This document shows, in pieces, positions 1-5,748 of a stretch of 9,637 bases of DNA. The notes under the pieces were generated by a model that saw only the letters and a program-made list of their open reading frames with translations, was not told the DNA's origin and did not search any database. The position numbers and the translations under genes are program-made. Each line of letters opens with the position of its first letter. The first letter of the stretch is position 1. The stretch comes from Spirochaetaceae bacterium (lineage in GTDB: Bacteria > Spirochaetota > Spirochaetia > Treponematales > Breznakiellaceae), in assembly GCA_031258615.1 (NCBI GenBank), contig JAIRMP010000159.1:1-9637 (forward strand). The letters are read 5' to 3'.

Positions 1-36
1 GCATACAAATATATGTACGTGAAACGCTATTTTGCT

Positions 37-769
37 TTAAATTTCCGCAAAAATTTTGATTTTTGAACAAATATCATTATGGAAATGTTTCTTAAAATTT
101 TTGTGGGTCAAGTTTAGCCTATTGGTAAGGGGTACCGGCTGGGTGTATGCGGAGACGTCGTCACATGAGTTACCGATTCCTATGCCATTCGTAGCGGAAA
201 CCCCGTAGTAATACCGGTAGAACGGCTCCAGGCCGGTATCTGTATATTCCGTAGCCGTTGTGGAAATAATGACTTCATAAGAGAAAGAGTCATCGGGCCT
301 TCTATACACGGAATACAACTTTGCGCCCGGCACGGGGGGACCAGCTTACCTTGAGGCTGGTCTGTGACAGCGGCTCTACCGTTAAATCTGCCGGCGTTGC
401 CGGTATCGCGATGATCACGCTGACGGCAGCGGACATACCGCCCTCTGTCCCGCCGCTCAACGAAGCAACCTTATAGAAGTACTGCTGGCCCTTTGTCCGT
501 CCGGTGTGCGTGTACGACGTTCCGTTTACCTCAGCGGCGAGGCCGTAGTCCCCGTCCAACGTGAACGCGTAGTACACTTTGTAGCCTATCGCGCCGGTAA
601 CGGCGTTCCATGAAAGCCTGATACCGGAGGCGCTTTCAACGCTTGCGGTCAGGTTGGACGGTATCGGGATGAACGGCGCAGCGGCATGGGCGGAGGCGGA
701 CTCCTCACCCTCTCCCGCCGCTCTACGAGTGATACCCCACCGCTTAGCGCTTGCAGCGGGGAGGCTCAT
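37..769 (-). pseudogene. Fibronectin type III repeat protein, frameshifted and truncated remnant
   Basis: Two overlapping minus-strand reading frames encode consecutive fibronectin type III (FN3) modules. The first (769 to 302) has the end of one module (AAGEGEESASA), then a full FN3 with a LSWNAVTGAIGYKVYY core, then the start of a second (SLKVSWSP). The second module continues in another frame from about 333 (PGAKLYSVYRR) to YTQPVP near 130. The frames join at a run of six G on the plus strand (334-339). Five would give a continuous SWSPVPGAKLY, as expected for FN3, so one base is extra. There is no signal peptide, the first module lacks its 5' part, and after YTQPVP about 28 AT-rich codons look unrelated to FN3. 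FN3 arrays are common in secreted or surface proteins. I infer a decayed surface-protein gene; a sequencing error in the G run would cure the frameshift but not the truncated ends. Confidence 0.7.
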
Positions 770-1036
770 TTTTCTGCGTCCTGTTAAGATTAATCGTGCG
801 TCCGAAGTCTGTTCTAGCGAACAGTTCCCTTTCAGGAATTACCAACCTGCTACGACTCTCCGCATCCGCTGGGCTGGGGAGAGCCTTTTCATGTACATAA
901 TAAATATCTTGCGCGTGAATCCAAGCCCACTACACAAGCTTGCGGTAATCGCGGTGTGTTGCGGGGGCGCGAAGCCCATCAGAGAGGGCAGCCCCCCCCC
1001 CCCCCCTCGCTTCATAAAAGTAAAATTGCTGGTTAA
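770..1036. other. Non-coding stretch with a weak hairpin and a 15-base C tract
   Basis: I see no convincing gene here. A 6-bp stem (CTCTCC at 856-861 with GGAGAG at 878-883) is followed by TTTT at 886-889. It could be a weak plus-strand terminator, but nothing visible lies upstream for it to end. The notable element is the homopolymer C run at 992-1006. Confidence 0.5.
992..1006. repeat. Homopolymeric tract of 15 C
   Basis: Fifteen consecutive C residues lie about 30 bp upstream of a candidate -35 box at 1037. Tracts this long are unstable by slipped-strand mispairing, and in spirochaetes such as Treponema pallidum poly-G tracts upstream of genes are known to modulate transcription. No supported reading frame crosses this tract, so any effect would be on promoter activity. 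The exact length is also the kind of value that assemblies get wrong. Confidence 0.9.
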
Positions 1037-1067
1037 TTGTCAACGGTTTTACTACTAACGCTATATA
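1037..1067 (+). promoter_or_regulatory. Candidate sigma70-type promoter downstream of the C tract
   Basis: A TTGTCA box (1037-1042) and a TATATA box (1062-1067) are separated by 19 bp, or 18 bp if the -10 is read as CTATAT. Spacing is long but acceptable. It precedes a GGGG Shine-Dalgarno-like run at 1077-1080 and a short ORF at 1089. Confidence 0.35.
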
Positions 1068-1088
1068 TGGATTTATGGGGTAAATTCA

Positions 1089-1223
1089 ATGCCTTTTTCC
1101 ACATTTAGTGCTAAAAGTAAAACTGCTATGGAAAAGCAAAGGCCTCAAGGTACTGACGGCAAACTGGATATATGGCGACCGGCATACTTTGTTAAAGCAC
1201 TAGAGAACAAAAAAGTTCTCTAA
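1089..1223 (+). CDS. Possible 44-residue small protein, unknown function
   Basis: An ATG-started frame of 44 codons plus TAA begins MPFSTFSAKSKTAMEK and ends ALENKKVL. I do not recognise it. It has no membrane segment or signal peptide, is rich in lysine, and contains one short aromatic patch (DIWRPAYF). Support is positional: a promoter-like pair at 1037-1067, GGGG eight bases before the ATG, and a perfect hairpin overlapping its 3' end. It could equally be a chance frame or a fragment of a lost gene, since it lies between two pseudogene remnants. Confidence 0.3.
   Translation: MPFSTFSAKSKTAMEKQRPQGTDGKLDIWRPAYFVKALENKKVL
1201..1222. repeat. Perfect 8-bp inverted repeat with A6 loop
   Basis: TAGAGAAC (1201-1208) and GTTCTCTA (1215-1222) pair perfectly around six A. 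No T run follows on either strand, so it is not a classical intrinsic terminator. It overlaps the last codons of the candidate small ORF and lies just beyond the 3' end of the minus-strand methyltransferase remnant. Confidence 0.6.
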
Positions 1224-1258
1224 ATCAGAGTTAGACCTGAATAGTCCGAAACGCCAAA

Positions 1259-1645
1259 CTATAACTTCGACGGCTTGTCGCTGCCTATAAACGTGTTATA
1301 TTTTTCGTGATTAAAAATATGCATCACAAAAACCTGATGATGCCAATACTTGATATGGGTACGTTCCAATAAGTTGTACGCGGGAGATATTTTTTTATGC
1401 TCATGCGTATCGTTGAATTCTTTTATCGCAAGGCGTTCACCAGTGTAATCGCTGAGCAAGGCAAGATTGTCACCGCCAATGTCGTCAAAATAGTTCCACA
1501 TACGCGGAAGCAGATAACTATCCTCCGCCTCAAAAATACGCAGCGCGGCCTTTGTTGATGAGTAGTAATCCATGTCATGAAACACAGCCGCTATAGGAGC
1601 GGGCTTGTAATTTCTTATAAAATCATCGTAGTGCGGCAGCTTGGG
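1259..1645 (-). pseudogene. C-terminal remnant of a TylF-like SAM-dependent methyltransferase
   Basis: The frame is open for 128 codons from just after a TAA at 1646-1648 to TAG at 1259-1261, with no start codon before an internal Met. The peptide contains APIAAVFHDMDYYSSTKAAL, then YFDDIGG, then GERLAIKEFN and KKISP. This order (an acidic D-x-D-x-Y-x-S-T-K-x-A-L strand and helix, a DD pair at the next strand, then an AIKEF helix) is what I expect of the C-terminal half of TylF/MycF-type class I methyltransferases, which often act on sugars or secondary metabolites. The N-terminal SAM-binding half is missing and the upstream DNA is unrelated. I infer a 5'-truncated remnant. The family assignment comes from motif memory and is moderate at best. 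The ATG at 1585 could still allow a 108-residue product. Confidence 0.5.
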
Positions 1646-1695
1646 TTAATTTTTGTACCATCATCATTGGGTTTATTATGCGACACCTGCCGTGC

Positions 1696-1724
1696 TTGAC
1701 ATTCCTTGTTCAATCTCCTAAAAT
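1696..1724 (+). promoter_or_regulatory. Strong sigma70-type promoter of the fliOPQ operon
   Basis: A perfect TTGACA (1696-1701), a 17-bp spacer and TAAAAT (1719-1724) predict transcription from about 1731, some 45 bases before the fliO ATG. This is the only good promoter seen between the methyltransferase remnant and fliO. Confidence 0.75.
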
Positions 1725-1733
1725 GACTACAGT

Positions 1734-1767
1734 CCGGCTTGGGAAGCCGGTTTTGCGGACCGGTTTT
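1734..1767 (+). promoter_or_regulatory. Two overlapping hairpins in the fliO leader, each followed by TTTT
   Basis: CCGGCTT (1734-1740) pairs with AAGCCGG (1744-1750) around GGG, followed by TTTTG. An alternative stem, CCGGT (1747-1751) with ACCGG (1759-1763), is also followed by TTTTG, and the two share bases, so they exclude each other. The word CCGGTTTTG occurs twice (1747-1755, 1760-1768). The first hairpin starts almost at the predicted 5' end of the transcript, so it may stabilise the mRNA or stop read-through from upstream rather than attenuate. Confidence 0.45.
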
Positions 1768-1774
1768 GACCACA

Positions 1775-2479
1775 ATGTTTGCGGGGAGGGGGAATCTGAA
1801 ACATCCAGTCATCCTTTTTGTTGCGGTAATCCTGTTTTACGGCGTCCACTGGGCGGCGGCCCAGGGTGTTGACGTGGCCGATCAAGGCGCCGGCGAGCCG
1901 GACGGCCTTGCGAGCCCGGGCGCTGAAGGGGCGGGCGGAACGGGGACAGAGCGCGAGGCGGAACGCGCATACCTCTGGGGCGAAGGCGCCGCCGCGCCGG
2001 AGAGCGCAGGCGGCGTTTCGTCCGTCTGGGTTGTTTTCCGCACCGTCATCGTGCTGGCGCTGGCCGCCGCGGCGATTTACGGCATCGTTTACTTCCTTAA
2101 ACGCGGGAGAACAGGCGAGCTTCCTGACGACACATACCTGAAAGTCCTGGCGCGAACCCCAATAAACATAAAAACGGCGGCGGCGGTGATCGCTGTCGGC
2201 GGCAGGGCTTGGCTTGTCGGGCTTTCGGACGCCAATGTTTCGCTGATTTCGGAGATAACCGACACGGAAACGGTTGACGCGATGCTGCTTGCCTATTCCG
2301 AACGGGCCGCGGGTTCAAACAACGCCGCCAACTTTACCAGCCTGCTGCGCCGGTTTGCCGGCGGAGGCAGGACGCGGGAAGCAGCGGGTACCGCGGCGGA
2401 AGGCCCGGCTGATATTTCGGTGGACACTTCCCAGCCTCTAAACCTTCAAAGAAACCGCGAGCGGTTAAAAAATCTATAG
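1775..2479 (+). CDS. fliO: Flagellar biosynthetic protein FliO
   Basis: FliO is a membrane protein that assists assembly of the FliP ring in the flagellar type III export gate. With the ATG at 1775 it has 234 residues. It shows an N-terminal signal-like hydrophobic segment (about 10-30, ending WAAAQ), a low-complexity Gly/Ala/Glu-rich periplasmic stretch (30-80), one transmembrane helix (about 85-108, ending YFLKRG), and the conserved cytoplasmic domain (about 105-170: LKVLARTPI, AVIAVGGRAWLVGLSDANVSLI). The tail is variable. Position just before fliP agrees with spirochaetal operons. The start is uncertain: the ATG has no Shine-Dalgarno, while a GGGGAGGGGG run at 1783-1792 lies just before an in-frame CTG at 1796 that would begin directly at the signal peptide (KHPVILF). 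It ends 18 bases before fliP. Confidence 0.85.
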   Translation: MFAGRGNLKHPVILFVAVILFYGVHWAAAQGVDVADQGAGEPDGLASPGAEGAGGTGTEREAERAYLWGEGAAAPESAGGVSSVWVVFRTVIVLALAAAAIYGIVYFLKRGRTGELPDDTYLKVLARTPINIKTAAAVIAVGGRAWLVGLSDANVSLISEITDTETVDAMLLAYSERAAGSNNAANFTSLLRRFAGGGRTREAAGTAAEGPADISVDTSQPLNLQRNRERLKNL

Positions 2480-2497
2480 TTAGGGAGGAGCGATGGG

Positions 2498-3322
2498 ATG
2501 AGGGGCGTTTCGCTTATAATTTTTTTAAGTTTGCTGGTTCCCGCCGGGCTTGCCGCGCAGGTTTTACCCGCGCCCGCCGTGCCGTTTCCGGGACTTTCCA
2601 CGGAAGGCACGATGGAGATACCCGCCCCGGCGGAAGGCCCGGCGGTACCGTTCATAGACCTTTCCATACGAAGCCCGGAGTCGGGGCGCGAGGTCGCCTT
2701 CTCGGTTCAGTTGCTGCTCCTGCTGACAGTGATCACGCTCGCGCCGAGCTTCATCATCCTTGCGACAAGCTTTCTGCGGATATCAATCGTGCTGGACTTC
2801 GTAAAGAGGGCGCTTTCCCTCCAGCAGGCGCCGCCGAATCAGGTAATCTTGGGAATATCGCTCTTTTTAACGGTCTTTATCATGTGGCCCGTCTTCGATT
2901 CGATATACCAGAACTCGTTGCGCCCGCTCTCCGAAGGGAATCTGACCGTGCAGGAGGCGTACCGCGAGGCGGAAACCCCGTTGAGGCTGTTCATGTACAA
3001 CCAGATGAGGACAAAACCGGACAATATCCGCCTCTTCATGGCGATGCGCGGCCTCCCGCGCCCGGAAACCCTCGCCGATGTGCCGACTTACGTGCTGGTT
3101 CCCGCCTTCATCCTCAACGAACTGACGGTGGCGTTCAAAATCGGCATAATGATATTCATCCCGTTCATCGTGATAGACATGGTAGTGGCGAGCGCGCTGA
3201 TGTCCATGGGCATGATAATGCTGCCGCCCGTAATGATCTCCATGCCGTTCAAGCTGATACTATTCATCCTGGTTGACGGCTGGGGGCTCCTGACCGGCCA
3301 GCTCGTGAGGTCCTTCGTATGA
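2498..3322 (+). CDS. fliP: Flagellar export gate protein FliP
   Basis: FliP forms the pentameric core of the flagellar type III secretion channel with FliQ and FliR, in the inner membrane within the MS ring. The 274-residue length is normal to slightly long. An N-terminal signal peptide (1-21, ending GLAAQ) is followed by a Pro/Ala/Glu-rich periplasmic linker. Conserved parts are LLLTVITLAPSFIILATSF (about 73-92), RISIVLDFVKRALSLQQAPPN (94-114), TPLRLFMYNQMR (160-171), and the signature helices FILNELTVAFKIGIMIFIPF (204-223) and MLPPVMISMPFKLILFILVDGW (241-262). The ATG at 2498 is set by GGGAGGAG at 2483-2490. An ATG at 2493 is followed two codons later by a stop. Confidence 0.97.
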   Translation: MRGVSLIIFLSLLVPAGLAAQVLPAPAVPFPGLSTEGTMEIPAPAEGPAVPFIDLSIRSPESGREVAFSVQLLLLLTVITLAPSFIILATSFLRISIVLDFVKRALSLQQAPPNQVILGISLFLTVFIMWPVFDSIYQNSLRPLSEGNLTVQEAYREAETPLRLFMYNQMRTKPDNIRLFMAMRGLPRPETLADVPTYVLVPAFILNELTVAFKIGIMIFIPFIVIDMVVASALMSMGMIMLPPVMISMPFKLILFILVDGWGLLTGQLVRSFV

Positions 3323-3377
3323 AGCGGAATGTTGATACTATGTTGGGCGCATCCCCGCGCTTCGCTATGAGGTTTGT

Positions 3378-3647
3378 ATGACAATAGGCGATGTCGTTAC
3401 GCTGCTGCGCGGCGGAATATTTCAGGTGCTGATACTTGCCGCCCCGCTGCTGATCACCGCGCTCGTGGTCGGTCTGGTGATAGCGATACTCCAGGCGGCC
3501 ACACAGATTCAGGAGCAGACGCTCACCTTTGTACCGAAAATCCTGGCTATACTGCTAGTCCTCGCGCTGCTGGGCGGCTGGATGTTCACGATGCTGGCCA
3601 ACTACACGGAAGAACTTTTCAGGATGATCCCTTCCATGGCGGCGTAA
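3378..3647 (+). CDS. fliQ: Flagellar export gate protein FliQ
   Basis: FliQ is a small two-helix inner-membrane protein of the flagellar type III export gate, wrapping around the FliP-FliR core. The 89 residues match the family's usual length. Two transmembrane hairpin helices (about 14-38 and 53-75) flank the conserved loop ATQIQEQTLTFVPKI (41-55), the hallmark of FliQ/SctS proteins. GAGG lies just before the ATG. It follows fliP after 55 bp and precedes the hydrolase gene by 5 bp. In other spirochaetes fliR and flhB follow; here they do not. Confidence 0.96.
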   Translation: MTIGDVVTLLRGGIFQVLILAAPLLITALVVGLVIAILQAATQIQEQTLTFVPKILAILLVLALLGGWMFTMLANYTEELFRMIPSMAA

Positions 3648-3652
3648 AGAAA

Positions 3653-4498
3653 ATGGCCGAACGCTGGTACAAAAAGGGGAAGGCCCTGCGGGACGAGATA
3701 AGCTGCGCAACGGCGGAAACCGGCCGGGCGCTGCTCTGGTTTTTGGGACAGATGAGCTTTGTCGTCAAAATGAACGGCGTAATCGTCTACCTCGATCCGT
3801 TTTTGAACGACTTTACAGACGAGACCGGCGCGGGACGCGCCTACGGGCCGCCATTTCTGCCGGACAGCGGGCTCTCCGCCGATTACTTCATTTGCAGCCA
3901 CAACCATGCGGACCACCTTAACCTACAGACCCTGCTCCCGCAGGCGCAAACGAATCCCAAAACTCACTTCATCGTGCCGCGTCCGTTTACCGGCCTGCTT
4001 ACAGACGCCGGCATAGACGGAAGCCGCGTTACCGGGGCACAGGCCGGCGTCGCGCTTGAACTGGACGGCGGTTTGACGCTGACCCCTGTAGCGGCGGCTC
4101 ACACGGCCTACGAGACGGACAAGAACGGCGATGATCTGTACCTTGGATACGTGTTAAACGGCGGCGGCTGCCGAATCTACCATGCCGGTGACACGGTTGT
4201 AACGCCGCGCCTTGTCGAAACGTTGAAAGGGTTGGGGCCGCTAAACATCGCGGTACTGCCGGTAAACGGCGGCGACTGGGAACGCGCCGGCAGGGGGATA
4301 GCCGCCAACATGACGGCGGAGGACGCCGCCAAGCTGGCGCGCGCCATAGACGCCGATCTAACCGTCCCGGCCCATTACGACCTGTTAGGCGGCAATGCGG
4401 TCAATCCGTCCTTTTTCGCCGAGGCGATGTACCGCCTCTGCCCCTCAAAAAAGTACCACATATTCGCGCCCGGCGAATGTTTCCGTTACCACGTTTAA
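3653..4498 (+). CDS. UlaG-like metallo-beta-lactamase-fold hydrolase (lactonase type)
   Basis: The 281-residue cytoplasmic protein has the metal-binding core of COG2220/UlaG enzymes, which include L-ascorbate-6-phosphate lactonase. Visible elements are LWFLGQMSFVVK (28-39), VYLDPFLND (45-53), the metal motif SHNHADH (82-88), a likely metal His in AAAHTAYE (His150), HAGDTVV (177-183, metal Asp180), LPVNGGD (202-208) and PAHYDLLGGN (239-248, His241). The layout, including the PPFLPDSGLSADYFICSH lead-in, resembles UlaG more than glyoxalase II or RNase Z. The substrate cannot be read from sequence, and no ula sugar genes are nearby. The start at 3653, 5 bp after fliQ, is chosen because the protein family begins here. 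The same frame is open back to 3374, but there it is only the shadow of fliQ. The Shine-Dalgarno is weak (AAAGA), suggesting coupling to fliQ translation. Confidence 0.8.
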   Translation: MAERWYKKGKALRDEISCATAETGRALLWFLGQMSFVVKMNGVIVYLDPFLNDFTDETGAGRAYGPPFLPDSGLSADYFICSHNHADHLNLQTLLPQAQTNPKTHFIVPRPFTGLLTDAGIDGSRVTGAQAGVALELDGGLTLTPVAAAHTAYETDKNGDDLYLGYVLNGGGCRIYHAGDTVVTPRLVETLKGLGPLNIAVLPVNGGDWERAGRGIAANMTAEDAAKLARAIDADLTVPAHYDLLGGNAVNPSFFAEAMYRLCPSKKYHIFAPGECFRYHV

Positions 4499-4557
4499 TG
4501 GCGGACGAAAGACGTTATTTTGGAAGGTCCTCTGCCCACGCTGATACAGTCCGCAAG

Positions 4558-4782
4558 TTACTTTCCCGGCTTTGAACCTACCAGCGCAAAACTCAGGCTG
4601 CACTGGTAGCGTTCGCCGCTTTCCGGGTTCACCGCTTTTTCGGACGCATAGTAACCGACCGATCCCGTAGAAAAATTTTTTGCCGGGGCAATCACGGTTG
4701 TCCACGTCTTGCCCTCGCTGTCTTTAACTGTAAGCTCAAGAAACCTCGGCGCCTTTGCGTCAAGTTTTGCTGGTTCCGGCAT
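4558..4782 (-). CDS. Small conserved-looking hypothetical protein, 74 residues
   Basis: A 74-residue soluble protein starting MPEPAKLDAKAPRF, with a middle part FLELTVKDSEGKTWTTVIAP and FSTGSVGYYASEKAVNP and a C-terminal beta-like strand (YQCSLSFALVGSK). I recognise the style as a small protein family found in treponemes but know no function. It has no signal peptide or metal motif; alternating polar and hydrophobic residues suggest a small beta-rich fold. The start at 4782 is set by AAGGAG six bases upstream; the frame stays open to 4845 but without a better ribosome site. It lies 78 bp downstream of cheY on the same strand and is probably cotranscribed with it. Confidence 0.75.
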   Translation of the reverse strand: MPEPAKLDAKAPRFLELTVKDSEGKTWTTVIAPAKNFSTGSVGYYASEKAVNPESGERYQCSLSFALVGSKPGK

Positions 4783-4860
4783 ATAAAACTCCTTAAGGCA
4801 AGGTAAACCGTACCGCGCGGAAAGGCTCACCTGCCGCAAAGCCACGGTTACCGGCCTGTT

Positions 4861-5298
4861 CTACCGCTTTAGAATAGATGTTATGCGTTCAAGGACCTTT
4901 GCGCGGTCCAGCGGCTTAACTATGTAACTCTTGGCGCCAAGCAACAGACATTTTTTTACTACATCTTCCTTGCCAAGCGCGCTAACCATGATAACTTTAG
5001 CATTTTTGTCGAATTCTATAATCTTCTCAAGCGCCGAAACGCCATCCATGACCGGCATGGTTATATCCAAAGTAACTAAATCGATATTCGGGTGCAGGGC
5101 CTTATATTTTTCTACGCCCTGCGCGCCATCTCCAGCAGTATCGGCAACCTCAAAACCTTCGGAACTAAGTATCTGCCCCAGTTGTTTGGCAATAAACATT
5201 GAATCATCAACTATTAGTACCCGGTAACTGCCGGAACCATCAGGCTTTAAACCCTCCGGCGGCTTTGTATCAACCGGTAAACCACTCTTTGCTACCAT
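4861..5298 (-). CDS. cheY: CheY-like chemotaxis response regulator
   Basis: A single-domain receiver protein of 145 residues. The receiver runs from about 25 to 145: acidic pocket Asp31-Asp32 (VLIVDDSMF), phosphoacceptor Asp78 (LVTLDITMPVMDG), switch Ser106 (MVSALGK), switch aromatic Tyr125 and conserved Lys128 (SYIVKPLD). Phosphorylated CheY binds the flagellar switch (FliM) to control rotation. The sequence AKQLGQILSSEGFEV and the rest closely resemble spirochaetal CheY. Unusual is a 24-residue Pro/Gly-rich leader before the receiver (SGLPVDTKPPEGLKPDGSGS), since free CheY usually starts a few residues before the first strand. AAGGAG eight bases upstream supports the start at 5298. It is a stand-alone gene here, not in a cheA/cheW operon, so another response-regulator role is possible. 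Confidence 0.85.
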   Translation of the reverse strand: MVAKSGLPVDTKPPEGLKPDGSGSYRVLIVDDSMFIAKQLGQILSSEGFEVADTAGDGAQGVEKYKALHPNIDLVTLDITMPVMDGVSALEKIIEFDKNAKVIMVSALGKEDVVKKCLLLGAKSYIVKPLDRAKVLERITSILKR

Positions 5299-5353
5299 TC
5301 GTAACGCTCCTTGTCATTTAGTCAAATGTAAAACCTAAAAAGAAATTTATTTA

Positions 5354-5382
5354 ATTCTACCGGAAAAACACGACAAAGTCAA
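5354..5382 (-). promoter_or_regulatory. Sigma70-type promoter of cheY
   Basis: Read on the minus strand, TTGACT (5382-5377), a 17-bp spacer and TAGAAT (5359-5354) form a near-consensus promoter. Predicted transcription starts about 50 bases before the cheY ATG. Confidence 0.7.
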
Positions 5383-5421
5383 TATGTCCTGCTACGCGGC
5401 CTCCGGCGGCAGGCAGGCGTG

Positions 5422-5451
5422 TTGACAAACCCGTTTTAGGGGCGGAATATT
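5422..5451 (+). promoter_or_regulatory. Candidate promoter for the 72-residue gene and macro-domain gene
   Basis: TTGACA (5422-5427) is perfect. The -10 is less clear: AATATT (5446-5451) at 18 bp, or TATTAA (5448-5453) at 20 bp. It is divergent from, and 40 bp away from, the cheY promoter, so a regulator binding between them could act on both. Confidence 0.5.
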
Positions 5452-5479
5452 AAACTTGTACGGAGGATGGTAACCAAAT

Positions 5480-5698
5480 ATGGTTTATGAGATGATACGT
5501 GAAATTTTTAACCTGTGTTCCGGAAACCAGATGCGGGATGTGTTTGTAAGCGAAATCGAAACGGATAATCTTGATGTTTATGTAAAGCAATACCTTGTCG
5601 GGACGGAAGTAAGCTGCGAAAAATCAGTCAATGAATCGGGCGGCGTCGTGTACGATATAGTTACTGACGATTTAAAGCAGAGGCTTACATTCAGTTGA
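5480..5698 (+). CDS. Small hypothetical protein, 72 residues
   Basis: An acidic 72-residue soluble protein (MVYEMIREIFNLCSGNQMRD at its start). It contains an N-terminal amphipathic helix (2-13), a GNQMRDVF segment, then alternating strands ending LKQRLTF. I recall similar small proteins in treponemes but know no function. Its codon use fits the neighbouring core genes. GGAGG at 5462-5466 lies 13 bases before the ATG, longer than usual, and an ATG at 5467 immediately after GGAGG opens a 7-codon frame ending TGA at 5490, overlapping the true start. It is 50 bp upstream of the macro-domain gene and probably in one transcript with it. Confidence 0.65.
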   Translation: MVYEMIREIFNLCSGNQMRDVFVSEIETDNLDVYVKQYLVGTEVSCEKSVNESGGVVYDIVTDDLKQRLTFS

Positions 5699-5714
5699 AA
5701 ACAGTCTGTTAATT

Positions 5715-5746
5715 TTATTCCAAGGAAGGCTTATTCCAAGGAAGGC
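5715..5746 (+). repeat. Tandem 16-bp duplication carrying two Shine-Dalgarno sequences
   Basis: TTATTCCAAGGAAGGC occurs twice in direct tandem (5715-5730, 5731-5746), followed by a partial third copy TTAT that runs into the ATG at 5749. Each copy carries AAGGAAGG, so the macro-domain gene has a duplicated ribosome site. Only the second is correctly spaced. Confidence 0.9.
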
Positions 5747-5748
5747 TT

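Noticed and set aside
654..1058. Plus-strand open frame of 134 codons.
   Set aside because: It is antisense to the FN3 remnant at its start, then passes through the C tract as a proline run; no domain character.
1201..1222. Hairpin as an intrinsic terminator.
   Set aside because: No T run follows the stem on either strand; the A6/T6 is in the loop.
3374..3652. N-terminal extension of the UlaG-like hydrolase across fliQ.
   Set aside because: This stretch is the out-of-frame shadow of fliQ; the enzyme family starts at the ATG at 3653.
4795..4870. A GEMM-I-like (cyclic-di-GMP riboswitch) look on the plus strand: GGTAAACC, GGAAA and CGCAAAGCC in order.
   Set aside because: The second half of the consensus and the closing stem are missing, and on the plus strand the site would lead only into antisense of cheY. 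Judged coincidental.
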